Of a stretch of DNA of 64,000 nt, positions 33,021-46,085 are shown in pieces. Under the pieces are notes generated by a model, which was not told the origin of the DNA, made no database searches, and worked only from the letters and a program-made list of their open reading frames with translations. Source of the DNA: Cystobasidium ongulense. Its lineage: Eukaryota; Basidiomycota; Cystobasidiomycetes; Cystobasidiales; Cystobasidiaceae. The DNA lies in contig BQUP01000001.1 of assembly GCA_022835595.1 (NCBI GenBank), forward strand, positions 2,604,001 through 2,668,000, given 5' to 3'. Position 1 is the first letter of the stretch; each line of letters opens with the position of its first letter. The position numbers and the translations under genes are program-made.

Positions 33021-36000
33021 CTAGTATGCCAGCCATGGCTGCCGATGTATGCGATGTTCAATTGTCCGACGAGCGTGACCGCCAGCTCCCGGCTCGCTGA
33101 CCCCGCCCACATCTATATTCAGTGAAAGTGCTGTCTCCAATTCCACTCTAGCTTTCGCTGAACTTGGATCAGCATGCAGTGCATGAGCGTAGATCCGTTT
33201 TTCGCTCTCGACATCGCCAAGCAGTCTCTTTTGCGAGGCTAGGAGATACGGAATCTCTGCAGTATCGTCTTGCTTGAGTTGTTCATCGGTAGGAAGCTTG
33301 TTGATTTCTGCAAGAGCTGCTTCGAGAAGTTCATCATTGCTTCTGACGATAGCCATGGCGGATAAAGTAGTGATGACCGGCACGTTGGGCGAGTTGGTCT
33401 CCTCGTCATAGATGCTGTAAATTGAAAGGCTTTAGCTTTCGAACTATATGACAGCTACATGTAGTATGTTCCTATCACTCACTTGTCCAACAGTTGCTTT
33501 TCAGCTTCTTCCACTTGCTCATCGCCGCCGAGGATATACAGCACACGAGACAGCAGAAGAGTGACCTGCGTTGTCAAGCGTCTCTTTGTATTCTGGCCTT
33601 CCGCATCAGCGGGTACGTCATCCAAGGCAGACCGAGCTTCTTCGAATCCTTCCAAGCACTCTTGTACCGAGTCCAGCCAGAAGAAAGCCAGCGCTTTCAA
33701 CAGAATAGCTTGGGTCTTGAGAATGGCGGCATGCGCCTTTCCATCGCCATTCTCTGCGGATAACAGTCCAAGCGCAGCTTCCAAAGCACTGATTGCGGGT
33801 GTATAATCTTCATTCGCTATGAGCGCTCTCGCCAAACTGATGTTCGACAGAACATACTTGTTCTCCACTTCGGCGGTTTCTGTCTCTTCGTATTCCATCT
33901 CTACAAGCTTGACTGCCTCTTGAAAAGCCGACACGGCCTCGTCATAATGACCTAACCTTTCGCCAAGCAGCCCGTGCAGATGATACGCCGCGGAAGATGC
34001 CGAAGTCGAAGCAGCGCGCTGATTGATATAACGTGTCGTCTCGAAGTGCGCTTTAACAAAAGCTTCCGGTTCATTTGCTTTGTTGTGCAGCTTGAAACAT
34101 GACCATGCCGAGGCTAGCTCCGCTTCGGGCTGTATGAATTCTCAATTAGCTTCTGTCCGGTAACTTTAGCTGGCGAGCTTACTACTGCACCATTCGATAG
34201 CGTCGCTGCATGCTCTGTCAAGGTTAGTGCTTGTTCCTCTTCGCCGTGCATTCGCGCTAAAGCTGCTTGACCGAGCCATGCTTGAGGGTAATCGGGATCG
34301 AGTACTTGTGCACGCAAAAAGGCCTTGTTAGATAACTCGTAGTCTTCGTGGAACAAGTAGAACAGGCCCAGGTTTGTCCAAGGTACCGCACTCTGTTGGG
34401 CAATGCTAAGCGTTAGCAGCGAAGACATAACCGTCATTAGGTTCATCTCACTCGTAGATTCAGCTCGCACGCTCGAATTAACGCGTGCTGAGCTAGCTTA
34501 GGTGATACTCGCGTGGATAGCACCCCAAGTAGATTCCAAAAGGTTCCGTTGAGGGGCTCCTTCTGCAAAGCTGTCCGAACGCAGTGAACGCTTTCGATTC
34601 GCACATCTTCCAATTTACGGCTCAAGGCTAATTCGCTGTAGTAAGACTCTAGTCTATGTAAGGCTTGTCCAATATCGAACCAGGCACTTCCTGATGTATC
34701 ATCTGCTTGTGGGTAGAGGAGCATGCGCATCGAGTAAGCGAGCACAGCCAAAGCACCGCATACTGCTGAAAGTGGCTTGTTTGAAACGACACCCGTCATT
34801 ATCTTAGTCGTGATCACTGTCACCGTAGGGTTGCTTTTGTCGATATCTTCTTTGGCAAGTCTTGTAGTCAAGTTTTCCACCGTCGCCCTTATGGCCTCGT
34901 TTTCTCCAGGAAGCAGAGTAGACAGTCTTAGCAGCGCATCGCCTATGAGCTTCCAGCCGATTCGAGCTGCTGACTGGCCTTTGTCCAGTAAGTCAATACT
35001 GCTTATCAGACACGCCTGAAGGCTTGCAATGCAGCGCATCGTGAAGCCGTTTCTTGCTTCGGCAAGAGCGAGTGATAGGCGCGTTTCTGCAACCGCAGCC
35101 GCGATGACAAGCTCCTCGGGAAGCTCCTTCTTTAGCTCCAGCAAAGCTAGCAGTGCTTCATCAAATAATCCTATTTGTCTCTGGATATCCGCAACGAGGT
35201 ATCTGGATTGCCAGCTTGATGGCTCCAGCTCAATGACGCGTAGGAGAGTCTTGAGCGCTGCTACGTGTTTGCCAGCTCCACGGTACGCGATAGCGAGCTG
35301 CAGCCAGCAGCTAGCATCTGTCTGCATACCTCTGACGGCGTGTTGTAATGACGGTATAGCCTTGTCGAAGCGCTTGCTTTTCTGCTTGGAGCAAGAGCAG
35401 TCCCAATTCGTTAGACATCTGAAAATGCTCCGGCAAGCAAGGACGACTGACCAAATCTGCCATACCAATGGCCTTCCAGGCCCAACCATACTTCTTTGCT
35501 GCAAAGCTTCCTGCTGCCGGCGTTTCAACAGCACCATACTTTCCTTGGCTTGCATTCAAGTTGCGGACTAGTCTGCGCGCGATGGCTTCTACCAGGTCCC
35601 AGTCTTCTGTTTCAGAGTATGATTCCGCTAACATCCGAGCAGCAATTTCTTCCTTCTCATCTAGCTCAAAGGCACGCTGAAAGCATCTTGTGGCACTCTC
35701 TTCGTCGGGCGGGCTAACGTCTTCGAGATAGCAGAAACCGAGAGAAGTAAAGGAGGCAGCGTAGGTGTTGTCACGAAGTATACTTGCATTGAAGGCTTCG
35801 AAGGCAGCTGCTTGATGCTCCTCATCTCGGATGAGTCTCAGACATTGCCCATATCTCCACCACGAGCGCGCTTTGGCTGCATGTTCGACCTCTGGATTTT
35901 GATCCATCAGCACCGCTACTTGGTGAAGCTCCTCTAAAGCAGTCTCCGCCTGCTCTGACACGTTTCCTAAACACCAAGCCCTTTCCGCTTTTGTTTCGAA

Positions 36001-37969
36001 CTTGATAGCATCGTCTGATGTTTCATTGTGTACACGCTCAAAGTCGCTGTATGCATCTTGCCACCGCTCACCGTGTTCGTAGATGTAAGCCCTGGCGAGC
36101 AGACAGCGCAGATCATCGGGTGAGCGTCGTAGGAGCGTGTCTAGAAGTCTGAGTGCACGCGTGTGTTGTAAAGGGGGATTGAGATGTGTTAAAGCGACGG
36201 CGAGATTCGTTTCCAGGACTGCGATCAACCTTGAAGCGAATCTAATGTCAGCTCAGCGGTATACCGTCGCAGGCGCGATCTACTGACCCAGATAATCGTA
36301 GACCAATCTGGCTCTCTGTGGCTTTAGCCAGATTTATACCGGCCTGAGCGATGTCCGCAACTAGCTCGTAGTCCTTTAAGGCTAAGTAGAAGTTGCTTGC
36401 CAATATATGAGCCCGGATGGATGTGTCCTGTGCCTCTGTAAAAGCCATATCGACTTCGGCAGAAAAGCTCGCCAAAGGCGGGCTCTCTTTCTTGTCCTCG
36501 CCTTTCTCAAGCTCAAGCGGACCAGGTAACTTGCGCACAATCTGTAAAAGCTTGGCCAAGCCAGAACTGCGCAATTTATGAGCTGCGTCTGCTGAGCGCA
36601 GATCATTCAAGACTTACTCTGGGAATAGCTCGATGAATCGCTTGAGCGTATAGTCATCCCAATCGTCTGTGACACGCAAGTCAGCTCCACCAATGGTGTA
36701 AACGATAATATGCTCACCTTCAGTCTGCATTTCATGCCATTCAATAGCAATCATCCAGGCAAGCTCCAGTGGTATGCGCAAAGTTATGATATCCCTCGCC
36801 ATTGACTGCACCTTTGCTCGAATCTTGTCTTTCTGCTTCTGCGCGATGCCTCGCTTTTTCTTTGCTTCCTCTTGTACCACTTCCGACTGTGCACTTTCCA
36901 GAGCATCAGCAAAGGGTGTCGGAACAGCAAGTAAAAGGTCATAAGAATATTGCAAAAGCTTCTGCTCAAGTTCGCGCCGGAGCTCGTCTGGCGCTTGGTA
37001 ATGTTCCATGATCTGTTCGTATAAAGCTATGCAAAGGGTTCAGACTCCCTCTATAACACACAATTAGCTGTGTATGGGGCTTACCTGGAAGCTCAGATTT
37101 GCTCATGAATTCTTGCATTACAGCTTTACGTGTAGCTTCAGCCGAACTAGTGTTGCTTAACCGCTGCCTCCTCTTCTCAATTTCTCGCTGGATTGCCATC
37201 TGTTCTTCTTTTTCTTTCTCTCCGAGAATTTCTTCTAAAATGGGCAGTGAATTGTGAATCAAGCTTTCGGCCTCGAATGTTGAGGAGCCCGTCGGATTTG
37301 TTTGGTCCGGCGAGGGGAGCTGATTGAGAAGGTGGTAATAAGGACTTTCGGGTAGGAACATCTTGAGGGTTTGAAGGACTTCCGCACGATTCCCATGTTC
37401 CTTGCGGGCATGAAGAACTTTTTGCAAGGCTTCGGCACATCTTGTGACATCGTCACTGAAGCAGACAGTTTCTATTAGGATAGCACGAACATAAGACCGA
37501 TGCAGATCTTACCTCTCGGCAGCGAGATCGGCGAGGTGAAGCTGTGTCTCAATATACTCAGGCCAGCGCTCCGTTTTCTCATAGAAGCTTGCTATACCCT
37601 GTTGACCAATCTGTTAGCTGCAGCATGTTACGCTCGTGGATCTCTGACGCACCTGCCATGCCAGCTGTGTCTTCGGTTGCGCATCTATGGCCGCTTTGTA
37701 GGCTTCTTCACTTTCTTCAAGCTTGCCCAGGTTGAGCTTCGCGACGGCCAGGAAGACGCGAGCATTGTAGTTGTTTGACTCGAATGTCAGTACATCACTG
37801 TCATGCGCGCAGTATGGAGCCAGGCATCAGTATTGCTTCCCAGGAATCTGACGTATCACAAAGGTAGCAGTGAAACCAACCTAGCGCTTCGTTCTGCTTT
37901 CGGCCAGTCTTTGGCAGTGATAGACTCTCTAGCAGCCTTGAGCTTGCTCTTGACGAGCGCTGTTGACAT
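33021..37969 (-). CDS. SKI3: SKI3 / TTC37-like TPR protein, Ski complex scaffold
   Basis: Ski3 is the TPR scaffold that holds the Ski2 helicase and Ski8 and feeds mRNA into the cytoplasmic exosome for 3'-5' decay. The gene has about ten exons and roughly 1400 residues. The N-terminus STALVKSKLKAARESITAKD followed, after an intron, by NNYNARVFLAVAKLNLGKLE and EESEEAYKAAIDAQPKTQLA is the family N-terminal TPR signature. TPR helices continue throughout, for example SWLQLAIAYRGAGKHVAALK, VELEPSSWQSRYLVADIQRQ, AVPWTNLGLFYLFHEDYELS, and PQAWLGQAALARMHGEEEQA, with alpha-helical spacers. The C-terminus carries degenerate TPRs (SSAKARVELETALSLN) before the stop at 33021. Start ATG 37969 immediately precedes the first helix. 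No catalytic domain is expected or seen. Confidence 0.92.
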
Positions 37970-38251
37970 CCAGAGCTATGCAATTACCTTTGCTGTGGTG
38001 AGAACGGAACAGAGTTTCGATTACCAGCGTCAACTTCGCGACCCTCAAGCCCAAGCTGCTTGGGATCAAACAACTCATGCGACACGATGCTGCATCTTCA
38101 GGAACACCTCTGTCAAGACCTACGCAGCACGCTTCAGCGCTGCTGGTGCGCTGGCTGCGCGACCAGAACAGTAACGGCAGCGATGCTTTGCATTTGAGAA
38201 TTCGCTGTAGGCGCAGACACAGGTGGACTAGTAGTCAAGATAGTCTATAGA

Positions 38252-40469
38252 TTACACTACAGCTTCCATCGATGAAGGACTTCGCTTTCTCACTCTCATA
38301 TGCAGGCCACCTTTAATTCCCATGTTGAGTGCTGGCAAACTTTCAAACTTCTTATCCGGCTCTGTCAGCTGGACATCGAAGCGCTGCACGATTGCAGCAG
38401 CAATAGAAAGACCTTCATACGTGGCCAGTGCTCGCCCAAGACAACTCCGGGGTCCTGCATTCCACGAATGATACTCTAGCATTGTGAGAAGGGATGTCAG
38501 CGTTTCGATAGCCGGCTAAAAAGACCTTGCCTTACTGAATGGACTGTAGGAAACGCTCTCGCCGTTTTCCCTGAACCAGCGGAAGGGATCGAACACAGCG
38601 CAGTCATCTCCCCAAATCTGTGGCATTCGAGACATAACGTAGTTCTGATAGCTGACAATGTCACCTCTGCAGTTTCAAGCGTCAGATTACAGCCTATGGT
38701 ACGGGATTATCATAATTCTTACTTCTTCACATAGCGAGCCGGCATGTTCAATTCAGGGACAGCAGGTAGGACATCGTCCTCTGCAGCTTCCATCTGTCCA
38801 GCAGGTGAGACAGTGTTCAGACGGGCGCTCTCGTCCCACATCGCATTGAGGAACTTCAATTTCTAAATTCCAGGTTTCGCATCAGCATAGTATCATTGTC
38901 AAAAGTGGTAGAACATACTGGAGCTTCGCTGTAAGTTAAAAAACCTTGAATGCCTTGCTGGCTGAGCTCATCGTGTACTCTTCTCAGTGGCTCAAAATGG
39001 TTATTAGCCGAACAGTGAAGCTCCTTCATGAGCCAGCTGGTGCCGTAGGCAGTCGTGTCTCCTGCGAATGACAGCATGAGCCAATATAAGGTCAGTTTCG
39101 TTTGAAAGGCTTACGCCCGGCAGCCAGGAAGCTGAAGCACATTCCTCCTAAAGTGTACTTGTCATCGGTGGTTTGCATGAAGAGCTCGAGAAGGTCTACG
39201 CCGCCTTCGGTCTCGACCTTGTTGAAACCCCGGTTCTTTTCATCAATTCTCTGCTGGATGAGTCCGTCGACCTCGGCATAGAAGAGACTGACTGCTTCTT
39301 TGGTGATGCGATCTTGTCCAGTCCACTTCTCTGTGATCTTCCAAAGAGGATTGCGACGTCGTTTGTCAAATACTATCGAGGTCATCAACCTTAGCGGTCG
39401 AAGCTTGGGGCGGCAACTGCAATACTCACAGCTCTGGGCCCGATCAAATGCCTTCACAAAGGGTGGTGTGTGCTCGAGACATGCAGGATCGTCTGAAAGG
39501 ATTCGAGCAGCAAGCCTGTCTTCATGAAATGCGACTTTGAGGAAGAGACAAAGCAGAAATCGACCCATAAGATCTTGGAAATCGAAGGCTCGATCTTCTT
39601 CCGATAATTTGGAGAGTAGACGCATCAAAATATCGAGCCAATGATGCATTGATGCAGTGATGTGGGTTTCGAAATTCTAAGAAGGGATCGAGTGAGTTCT
39701 CAGGACCTACTCAACCGATATCTCAAGTTGATTACGCTTACTCTTTTGCTAAAAGCTCGAGTCGCTGCTTTTCGCTGGAACTGCCATTCTTGGCCATCTG
39801 ACACGAACTGAAAGACCCTGTCAGGCATTCGATAATCACCCGTCAATGGATATAGCTACACCTACGATACCTGTTCGATGTAAAGCACCAAAGACATTGC
39901 GAGTGAAGGCACCCCGGATATACTGCCTCGTCAATCAGCGGCTGTGTTTTGATTCCCAAAATAAAACCTCTCACATTCTTGCTATTATGCTGTGCGCCAA
40001 GCAAGTCAGCTCGTACTGACATAAGATCGGTGTATAGAGGGCAGCCTCACCTTTTGTATGTGCTCCAGGTAGGTTGGATGGTTGATGATATGCAAGCGGG
40101 AAAATGGTATGGTCATTTCGTAGGCTGGACCGAATCTTTCGTAGAGGGACCACCATGCTACGCAGCTGGCATCGCCTTTCGTCTCTAGCTCTTGAACACT
40201 ACCTCTCAGAAACGTGCCCTTCGGTCCGGTTATGAAGCTTCTGTTGGCTGAAGAGGTAGACCAGAAGCCTCGGTTACGGTATGTCCAACATAGTACTAAA
40301 TGACAAACCACGCAACGGACCCCGGTGGCGTTCAGGTTAGGTTGGCTGGGAACTTATCGCAACGAAAGGCATACTCACCTAGCACGATTGCAATAAGAGC
40401 CAAACTTCCACATTGCAGGACTTTGGGAATAGACCTGATGGCGAATATGGCGAGCTCCTTGTCGAGCAT
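38252..40469 (-). CDS. Cytochrome P450, CYP52/CYP63-like
   Basis: A microsomal heme monooxygenase; the clan resembles fungal CYP52/CYP63 enzymes that hydroxylate alkanes and fatty acids, but the substrate is inference. The N-terminal anchor is KVLQCGSLALIAIVLGEYAF. Next comes YERFGPAYEMTIPFSRLHII. The I-helix oxygen-binding motif FLAAGRDTTAYGTSW is rebuilt across the intron near 39077-39115. The K-helix ExxR is AMWDESARLNTVSP, and the meander is followed by the heme loop YHSWNAGPRSCLGRALATYE. The heme loop has Trp where the family consensus FxxGxRxCxG has Phe. Multiple introns; exon edges between 39650 and 40300 are not fully resolved. It ends 283 bases from the SKI3 start and is transcribed away from the MFS transporter. 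Confidence 0.88.
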
Positions 40470-41055
40470 AGTTGTCCCCGGCAGTGATTTGCTCGATGTC
40501 CTCCACGATATACTGATAGCAAGGAGCAATAGCGATGCGAGGGACTTGTCAAGAATTGGTGAAAGTTGTTGGGTCTTGACGATGCGAGTGTCTCCTCTGA
40601 CTTGATGTCAACGGAGCGGGGCTCCAGCTTGAAATCATCTTTGTCTGATGAAAAGGGCCGCCTGGCCAAAATCGAACCGACGCTGGCAATTGTCGGTTGC
40701 TTTTCCGGCGTTCAATCGAAAGCGCCGCAGAGGGATTTGTGGTTATCAGTGAACCGATATGAGGGCGGGGATGAAGACCGTGCCTTAGTTTTCTTGCCAA
40801 GCTCTATCATGGCTCTATCTACTCAAATATGAAAAGGGAAATTCTGGCCAGTTTCTGGACAAACGCGGTGCCTTTGCAATATTGCCCGGTAACATAAAGC
40901 GGGGCTCCAAGGTGAACTCTTTAAAGGTCTTCATCCATATCGTCAGCCTTTCCCTTTCTTCAAGAAGCTGCAGCCATCATCACTCCATCCATTTGGTGTT
41001 TCAGTCAGCCTCTTTAGCGCTTACTCTACGAGCGCCGATTTAGCCAAAGCCTACC
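40470..41055. promoter_or_regulatory. Divergent promoter region, P450 / MFS transporter
   Basis: About 590 bases between two diverging starts; open frames here overlap on both strands and look spurious. A shared bidirectional promoter would let the two genes be co-regulated, but I can name no specific site. Confidence 0.5.
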
Positions 41056-43441
41056 ATGTCCTCATCTCCAGATATGAGCGCTTCCAAAGAGGACGGAAAC
41101 ATCGAAAATGTATGTTCAGCCGCAAAAGAAAAATGGCTGTTGTCAATTAACTTTCAGTAAACTGATACTTGCTTCCAGGTTGAACATGGCTCTATACCTG
41201 TAGATAATTCCAGGGCGCACCAGCCACAAATCGACCCTGCCATGCGCAAGCGGATTGTCCGAAAGCTAGACAAGCGTATCATACCATGCCTTGTGAGTGT
41301 GAGGTAGTTGCAGTGTGTTATGCAGACCTCTGACGCCTCTTTGCAGATGTTCATGTATCTCGCAAATTGTTAGTATCAACGAATTTAACAGGTCCAAAGC
41401 ACAATAAGGTCTAATATTTTCTTTCTTCTTCGGCAGACGTTGATCGATCCAACGTAGCTGCTGCTCGAGTCAAGGGCCTACAACGGGATCTAGGTCTCAA
41501 TGGTATGTTCCTGTTTGGACGCCGATCAATCGTAAGGAAATGTGCTGACTTTGCGTACAGACCTTCAATACGCCAATGTCATTTCGCTTTTCTTCGTTAC
41601 CTACGTCGGACTCCAGGTGCCCATCACTTTCGGAGTAGCGTATGTAAAGAAACCGACCTGTCAGTCGTATTCAGACGGCTGTGGTCATTTTGCACATAAG
41701 TTCTCTCACTGACTCGAATATCTACAACCAGATTTCATCTGCGGCTGCATGAGTGAGCAGATTGTTTTTTTCGGACCTCCTCACGCTGAACAGTTTAATA
41801 GTCCTCTGGGGCGCAATCAGTACTGCAGCGGGAGCTGTACACAACTACGCTGGTATCCTCGCAGTACGGCTAACGCTAGGCATAGCAGAAGCAGCGTTCT
41901 TCCCGGTGGCATTGTTTACTCTGTCCAAGTTTTACACACGAGAAGAGATGGTAAGCAGCATTAGCGTGCATGCACAAAGCATTGCTTATGACACACCTTG
42001 TTTAGGGTTTTCGTGCAACTGCATACTATGCGGCTGCGCTCTTAGCTGGGGCTTTTGGTAGGCAATCCAGCGCGTTAGCTAGCAAGGTGAGGAAGCTGAC
42101 TGTTTTGTAACTACAGGTAGTCTTCTCGCTGCGGGGATAATCGATGGAACGAATGGAAAGGGTGGTATTGCCGGCTGGAGGTGAGTGCAGGATTCGACCT
42201 TGTGTGCGCAGCCGGATACTATGCTGACACAGCCAACAAGATACCTTTTTTACATCGAAGGAGCTATCACCATCGTCGGAGGCATAGTTATCGCTTTCAT
42301 ACTACCAAATTTTCCTGGCGATGCTCCTTTCCTAACCGAAGAGGAACGGTACTGGGCTGTACGAAGACTAGTGGACGATTCTGGAAGAGTGGATGAGCAG
42401 AAGGAAGGGGAGAAATGGCACGGTAAGCTTGGAAACACGTACCACACTTGCAGAAGTATAAAACTAATCATCAATTTAATTTTAAAGCACCCATTGTGGC
42501 AGCATTTACAGAACCAGTCCTCTACCTGCTCGCCATCTGCATTTGGACCTTGACAGCAGGCGTCAGTTTCAATCAATATTCACCTACTTTGACTGCGTCT
42601 CTTGGGTTTGGCTCGACACAAGCTCTTCTGCTCACTGCACCTCCATACGGTATGTGGATAATTTTCTGTCTGCAAGGAAACCATGCAGCTGACAAGAACG
42701 CGTTCAGTCTATGCTATGTTGCTAGCCTTGGCCAATAGCTGGCACTCTGACCGACAAAAGGAACGCTCGTGGCACATCATTGGGCCAATGGTGCCTGCAT
42801 GCATTGGTGTCATCATTCCTCTCGCTACGACGAGCGTTGCTGCCCGATACGTCGGTATCTTCTTGATGGTGCGCACTTTAATCGACTTCTGTTCCAAGGA
42901 CTGATCTGACATTGATTCTATCGACAGACGGGTGCATACGCAGCCTACACTGTACTCTTGAGCTACATAGCTGGCTCTTTCCCCGGCGAGCCTCGACGAA
43001 GAGCAGTTGCCGTAGCTTTCCTGGCGGCCTTTTCGAATACCGCAAATATCGCAGGGTAGGTCGTATGACCTCTTGTCGAGATGAAGCGTGGGCTTATCTG
43101 AAACATAATCGCAGAGGATACTTCTTCCGAGCCGATAGATTTGGACCGTCATATCGAGGCTCGTTTGCCATTATCCTGAGCATGTTCGCTACGTGTGCCG
43201 TGTCGGCGTATACTGTGCGACTGTACCTCATCCGGAAGAACAAGCAGCTTGACCGGGCAGAAGCGCTCATCGCACAAGCACAAGGTAACGTGGATGATAG
43301 TCTAGTGGAAAAGACAGCCCGCCTACAAGGCATATCGATCGAGGAGGCTGCGAATCTCAAGGCTTCGTATCGGTACTATGTGAGTATGGACGTAATGTTT
43401 CAAGACTGAAGGGCTGACTCTTGAGCTTCATTAGATCTGAT
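41056..43441 (+). CDS. MFS transporter, anion:cation symporter (Dal5/allantoate permease) type
   Basis: A plasma-membrane proton-coupled transporter for small organic anions, such as allantoate, nicotinate or other carboxylates; the substrate is not readable. The N-terminus has the family signature RKLDKRIIPCLMFMYLANYV then DRSNVAAARVKGLQRDLGLN. Transmembrane pairs follow: ANVISLFFVTYVGLQVP, GILAVRLTLGIAEAAFFPVA, LFYIEGAITIVGGIVIAFIL, PVLYLLAICIWTLTAGVSFN, and late helices GSFAIILSMFATCAVSAYTV. About ten short introns keep frame; the last leaves only ATC TGA (43436-43441) in the final exon, so the protein ends SYRYYI. Start ATG 41056 is the first in a clean context. It runs divergently from the P450. 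Confidence 0.9.
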
Positions 43442-43897
43442 ACACGAGCAGAGAGTGCACAAAGACAACGCCTATCTCCAAGTTTCGCCGCGCATGTCAA
43501 GAATTCCAGGCTTCTTCGTATTGTAGCATGTCGGCTGGATTGGTATAAATGAATCAGCCATCTGTAATGAAAATGCCATCGTGTCTTGCTAGCTATAGTG
43601 TTCTGCGGGCAACTTGGCAAAAATCTATTTTCTTACTCAATCGTGCAGAGGACAAGGGTTGTCTGGTTGACGCCAGCCAAAGCTGGTCTTCCCACAACCG
43701 GAGCACTTCTCCCACAGTCTGACCAGTCAGCCCTCGAGGTGCCTCTGTTCGTACATAACATGCCAGACGGTAGACCAGACTATACAAGTCTATCGAGGTG
43801 AAGACGCTTCTGCTGCTTCCAGGTGGCAGTCCTGCAACAACTTCGACGCGACGTCGACGTGATCGAGTGAAGACTTCACCACATACTACAGCCAGAC
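43442..43897. other. Intergenic region
   Basis: 3' flank of the transporter and promoter of the LIM gene, about 460 bases. Only short antisense and overlapping open frames; no feature called. Confidence 0.4.
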
Positions 43898-45939
43898 ATG
43901 AGCAGCAGTCGGCCACGCAGCTGGTATGCTGTATCGCAACCATATACCAATCAAGCTCCTGGACAGCAGGCCCCGCTTCCGCCTGGCGCGCCAGATTTCC
44001 CACCCGTCAGTGCAGCTCCAGCGACCGTCGCAACGCCAACCGAACCACGGTACCAGTCTGCAGGACATGCTCCTCATCGGTCTCTACAGCACCAGTATGA
44101 CCTGCAGCATGAAGATGGACAGCCGAGGTATGCCAGCCTGCCACTAGCTACCTCGCAGAATGGGGGACCCCCAGCGCACGCAGCAGCTATGGGCTATCAC
44201 TGGTCGCCAGGCCGCCAGTCGAGGCATTCGCAACCCATACTGCCAAGTCAAACCGAAGAACAGGCTGTTATGCTATCAAGTCCACATGTAGAGCCTCCCA
44301 CTCGCTCGAAAAGTCCAAAGTTGGGCAGCCATCACGAGCATCACGTGCCTGTTCAACCAAGACAGAACTCCGCCGGACCGCTACACAACCCTTCTGAAAT
44401 ATCGCGAATCAAGTCCCCTCAGCCTCGAAGGAATACGGCTCCTTCTCCTATTCTACCTCTGACGCAAAACCCGATAACAACTGGGGTTCCAGATATACGC
44501 GCTTCAACGCCAAGCGGTCGAAGACCTCTACCTGCACCACCTCCTCAGTCTCTACCCCAGCTGCCGTCGGCAGCACTCGAATCTTATAGATCCGCATCAA
44601 GCAGCATATCTCCGTCTCCAGATCTGTCACGCTCCCCTTCGGTTGCCTCTAATGCATCTGTGTCGAGTAGTGACAGCACGCGGCGAAGACCTCTTCCACA
44701 ACCTCCGCAAAACACGCCCGCAGAACGCTTTCATGAGCGAGCGTCTAGTACAAATGCACCGGCATCCTACGCCGATGCGCAGGCCTTCGTGTCGAGAAAC
44801 ATTTACCCTAGTCACCAATATCCCGGTGGGCCACGGAGCATCCACAACCAACCTCAAGAAGAACCTGCTCACGTACAAGACGTACGTTCCCGAGTCGAAC
44901 AGATGACAATCAAAGCTCGCCAAGCTGCGGATGAGCGAAACTCTCCCCAGCCTAGCATCCCTTCGACATCAAATTCGAATGGTAGTTCCAGCCCTTCCAT
45001 TCAGCTTCCTGCAATAAGCGTGCCCAGCTTCTCTTTCGATGAACCTAATGAGCCATCTTCATCTGCCGCGCCTGCCATCTCAATATCAGTAGCGCCGCCC
45101 TCACCTTCACTCAAAGCTACAAGCTCAGAGTACTTTGGTGTGCAACTCGAAGACGAGCATGTGCCTTTGCCATCTTCCTCTGTACCCATGGCAACCTCGA
45201 CGAAAGCTCACGCGACGGCTTGCCCTAAATGCGAAAGACCAGTACTATACGGCCGCACAGTAAATGCTATGGGAAAGCGTTGGCATCCAGACTGTTTCGT
45301 TTGTGAACAATGTGAAACCAAATTGGAACATATGGAATTCTTCACAAAAGACGGTAGACCCTACTGCCACGTCGACTATCACGAAGTGAGTGTCTCACAG
45401 ATCAACAACTCTTATTGCCAACTGACACGAGCTATAGCTGTTCTCTATACGATGTAATCATTGCAAAACGCCTATTGTTGACGAATCATACATCACGATT
45501 GACGACCCGGTCCTTGGAAAACGACAATATCACGAGCTTCACTTTTTTTGTGCCAATTGTGGCGACCCTTTTATAGATCCTAAAGCCCACGGCAATTCGG
45601 ATGCGGCGGATCCCGAGCTTGCTGCAAGACCTTTCACAGTTCACAACGGTCATCCGTACTGCGAAGCCTGTAACCTACGACTGCATCGACCGAAATGTAA
45701 TAATTGCAAGAAACCGATACCCGGTGATGTACTCAAAGCACTCAACAAGGACTGGTGCGAGGAGTGTTTCGTATGCACAGTAAGTCATCTTCCTGTTCAG
45801 ATATAGTACCATCGCTAATGTATATTTGCAGGTGTGTCGTCGGCCCTTTAAAGACGGCACCTTTGCAGTCCACCAAGGTCTGCCACATTGTGAATTGTGC
45901 TTGAAGCGTATTCTGATAGCAGCCGCAACGTCTTCATAA
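43898..45939 (+). CDS. Paxillin-like protein with three LIM domains
   Basis: Three exons (43898-45385, 45438-45779 and 45832-45939) join in frame to 645 residues. The first about 440 residues are Pro/Ser-rich and disordered, with polyproline (PLPAPPPQSLPQLP) and basic-Ser motifs, probable docking and phosphorylation sites. Three zinc-binding LIM domains follow: ACPKCERPVLYGRTVNAMGK with WHPDCFVCEQCETKLEHMEF; IRCNHCKTPIVDESYITIDD with FFCANCGDPFIDP; and PKCNNCKKPIPGDVLKALNK with WCEECFVCTVCRRPF, ending CELCLKRI. Fungal paxillin (Pxl1) links Rho signalling, actin and myosin at sites of polarised growth and the cytokinetic ring. The LIM count and end placement fit that group. It converges with NOT3/5, with 146 bases between stops. 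Confidence 0.9.
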
Positions 45940-46085
45940 TCAGCATATGTAGAACATAGTCGTTAGGAGTACCTGTTAGAGCAGGTCGTCTGTAGCTAGA
46001 AGTCCCGATACAGGGATTTGGATACATTGCATTTTGCAGATACAAGAACTAGGAGTTGAGACCACAATGGCTTTGACTAACAAAT

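Noticed and set aside
29611-43441. A secondary-metabolite gene cluster (regulator, P450, transporter)
   Set aside because: There is no backbone enzyme such as a polyketide or peptide synthase or terpene cyclase, and a housekeeping SKI3 gene separates the regulator from the P450.
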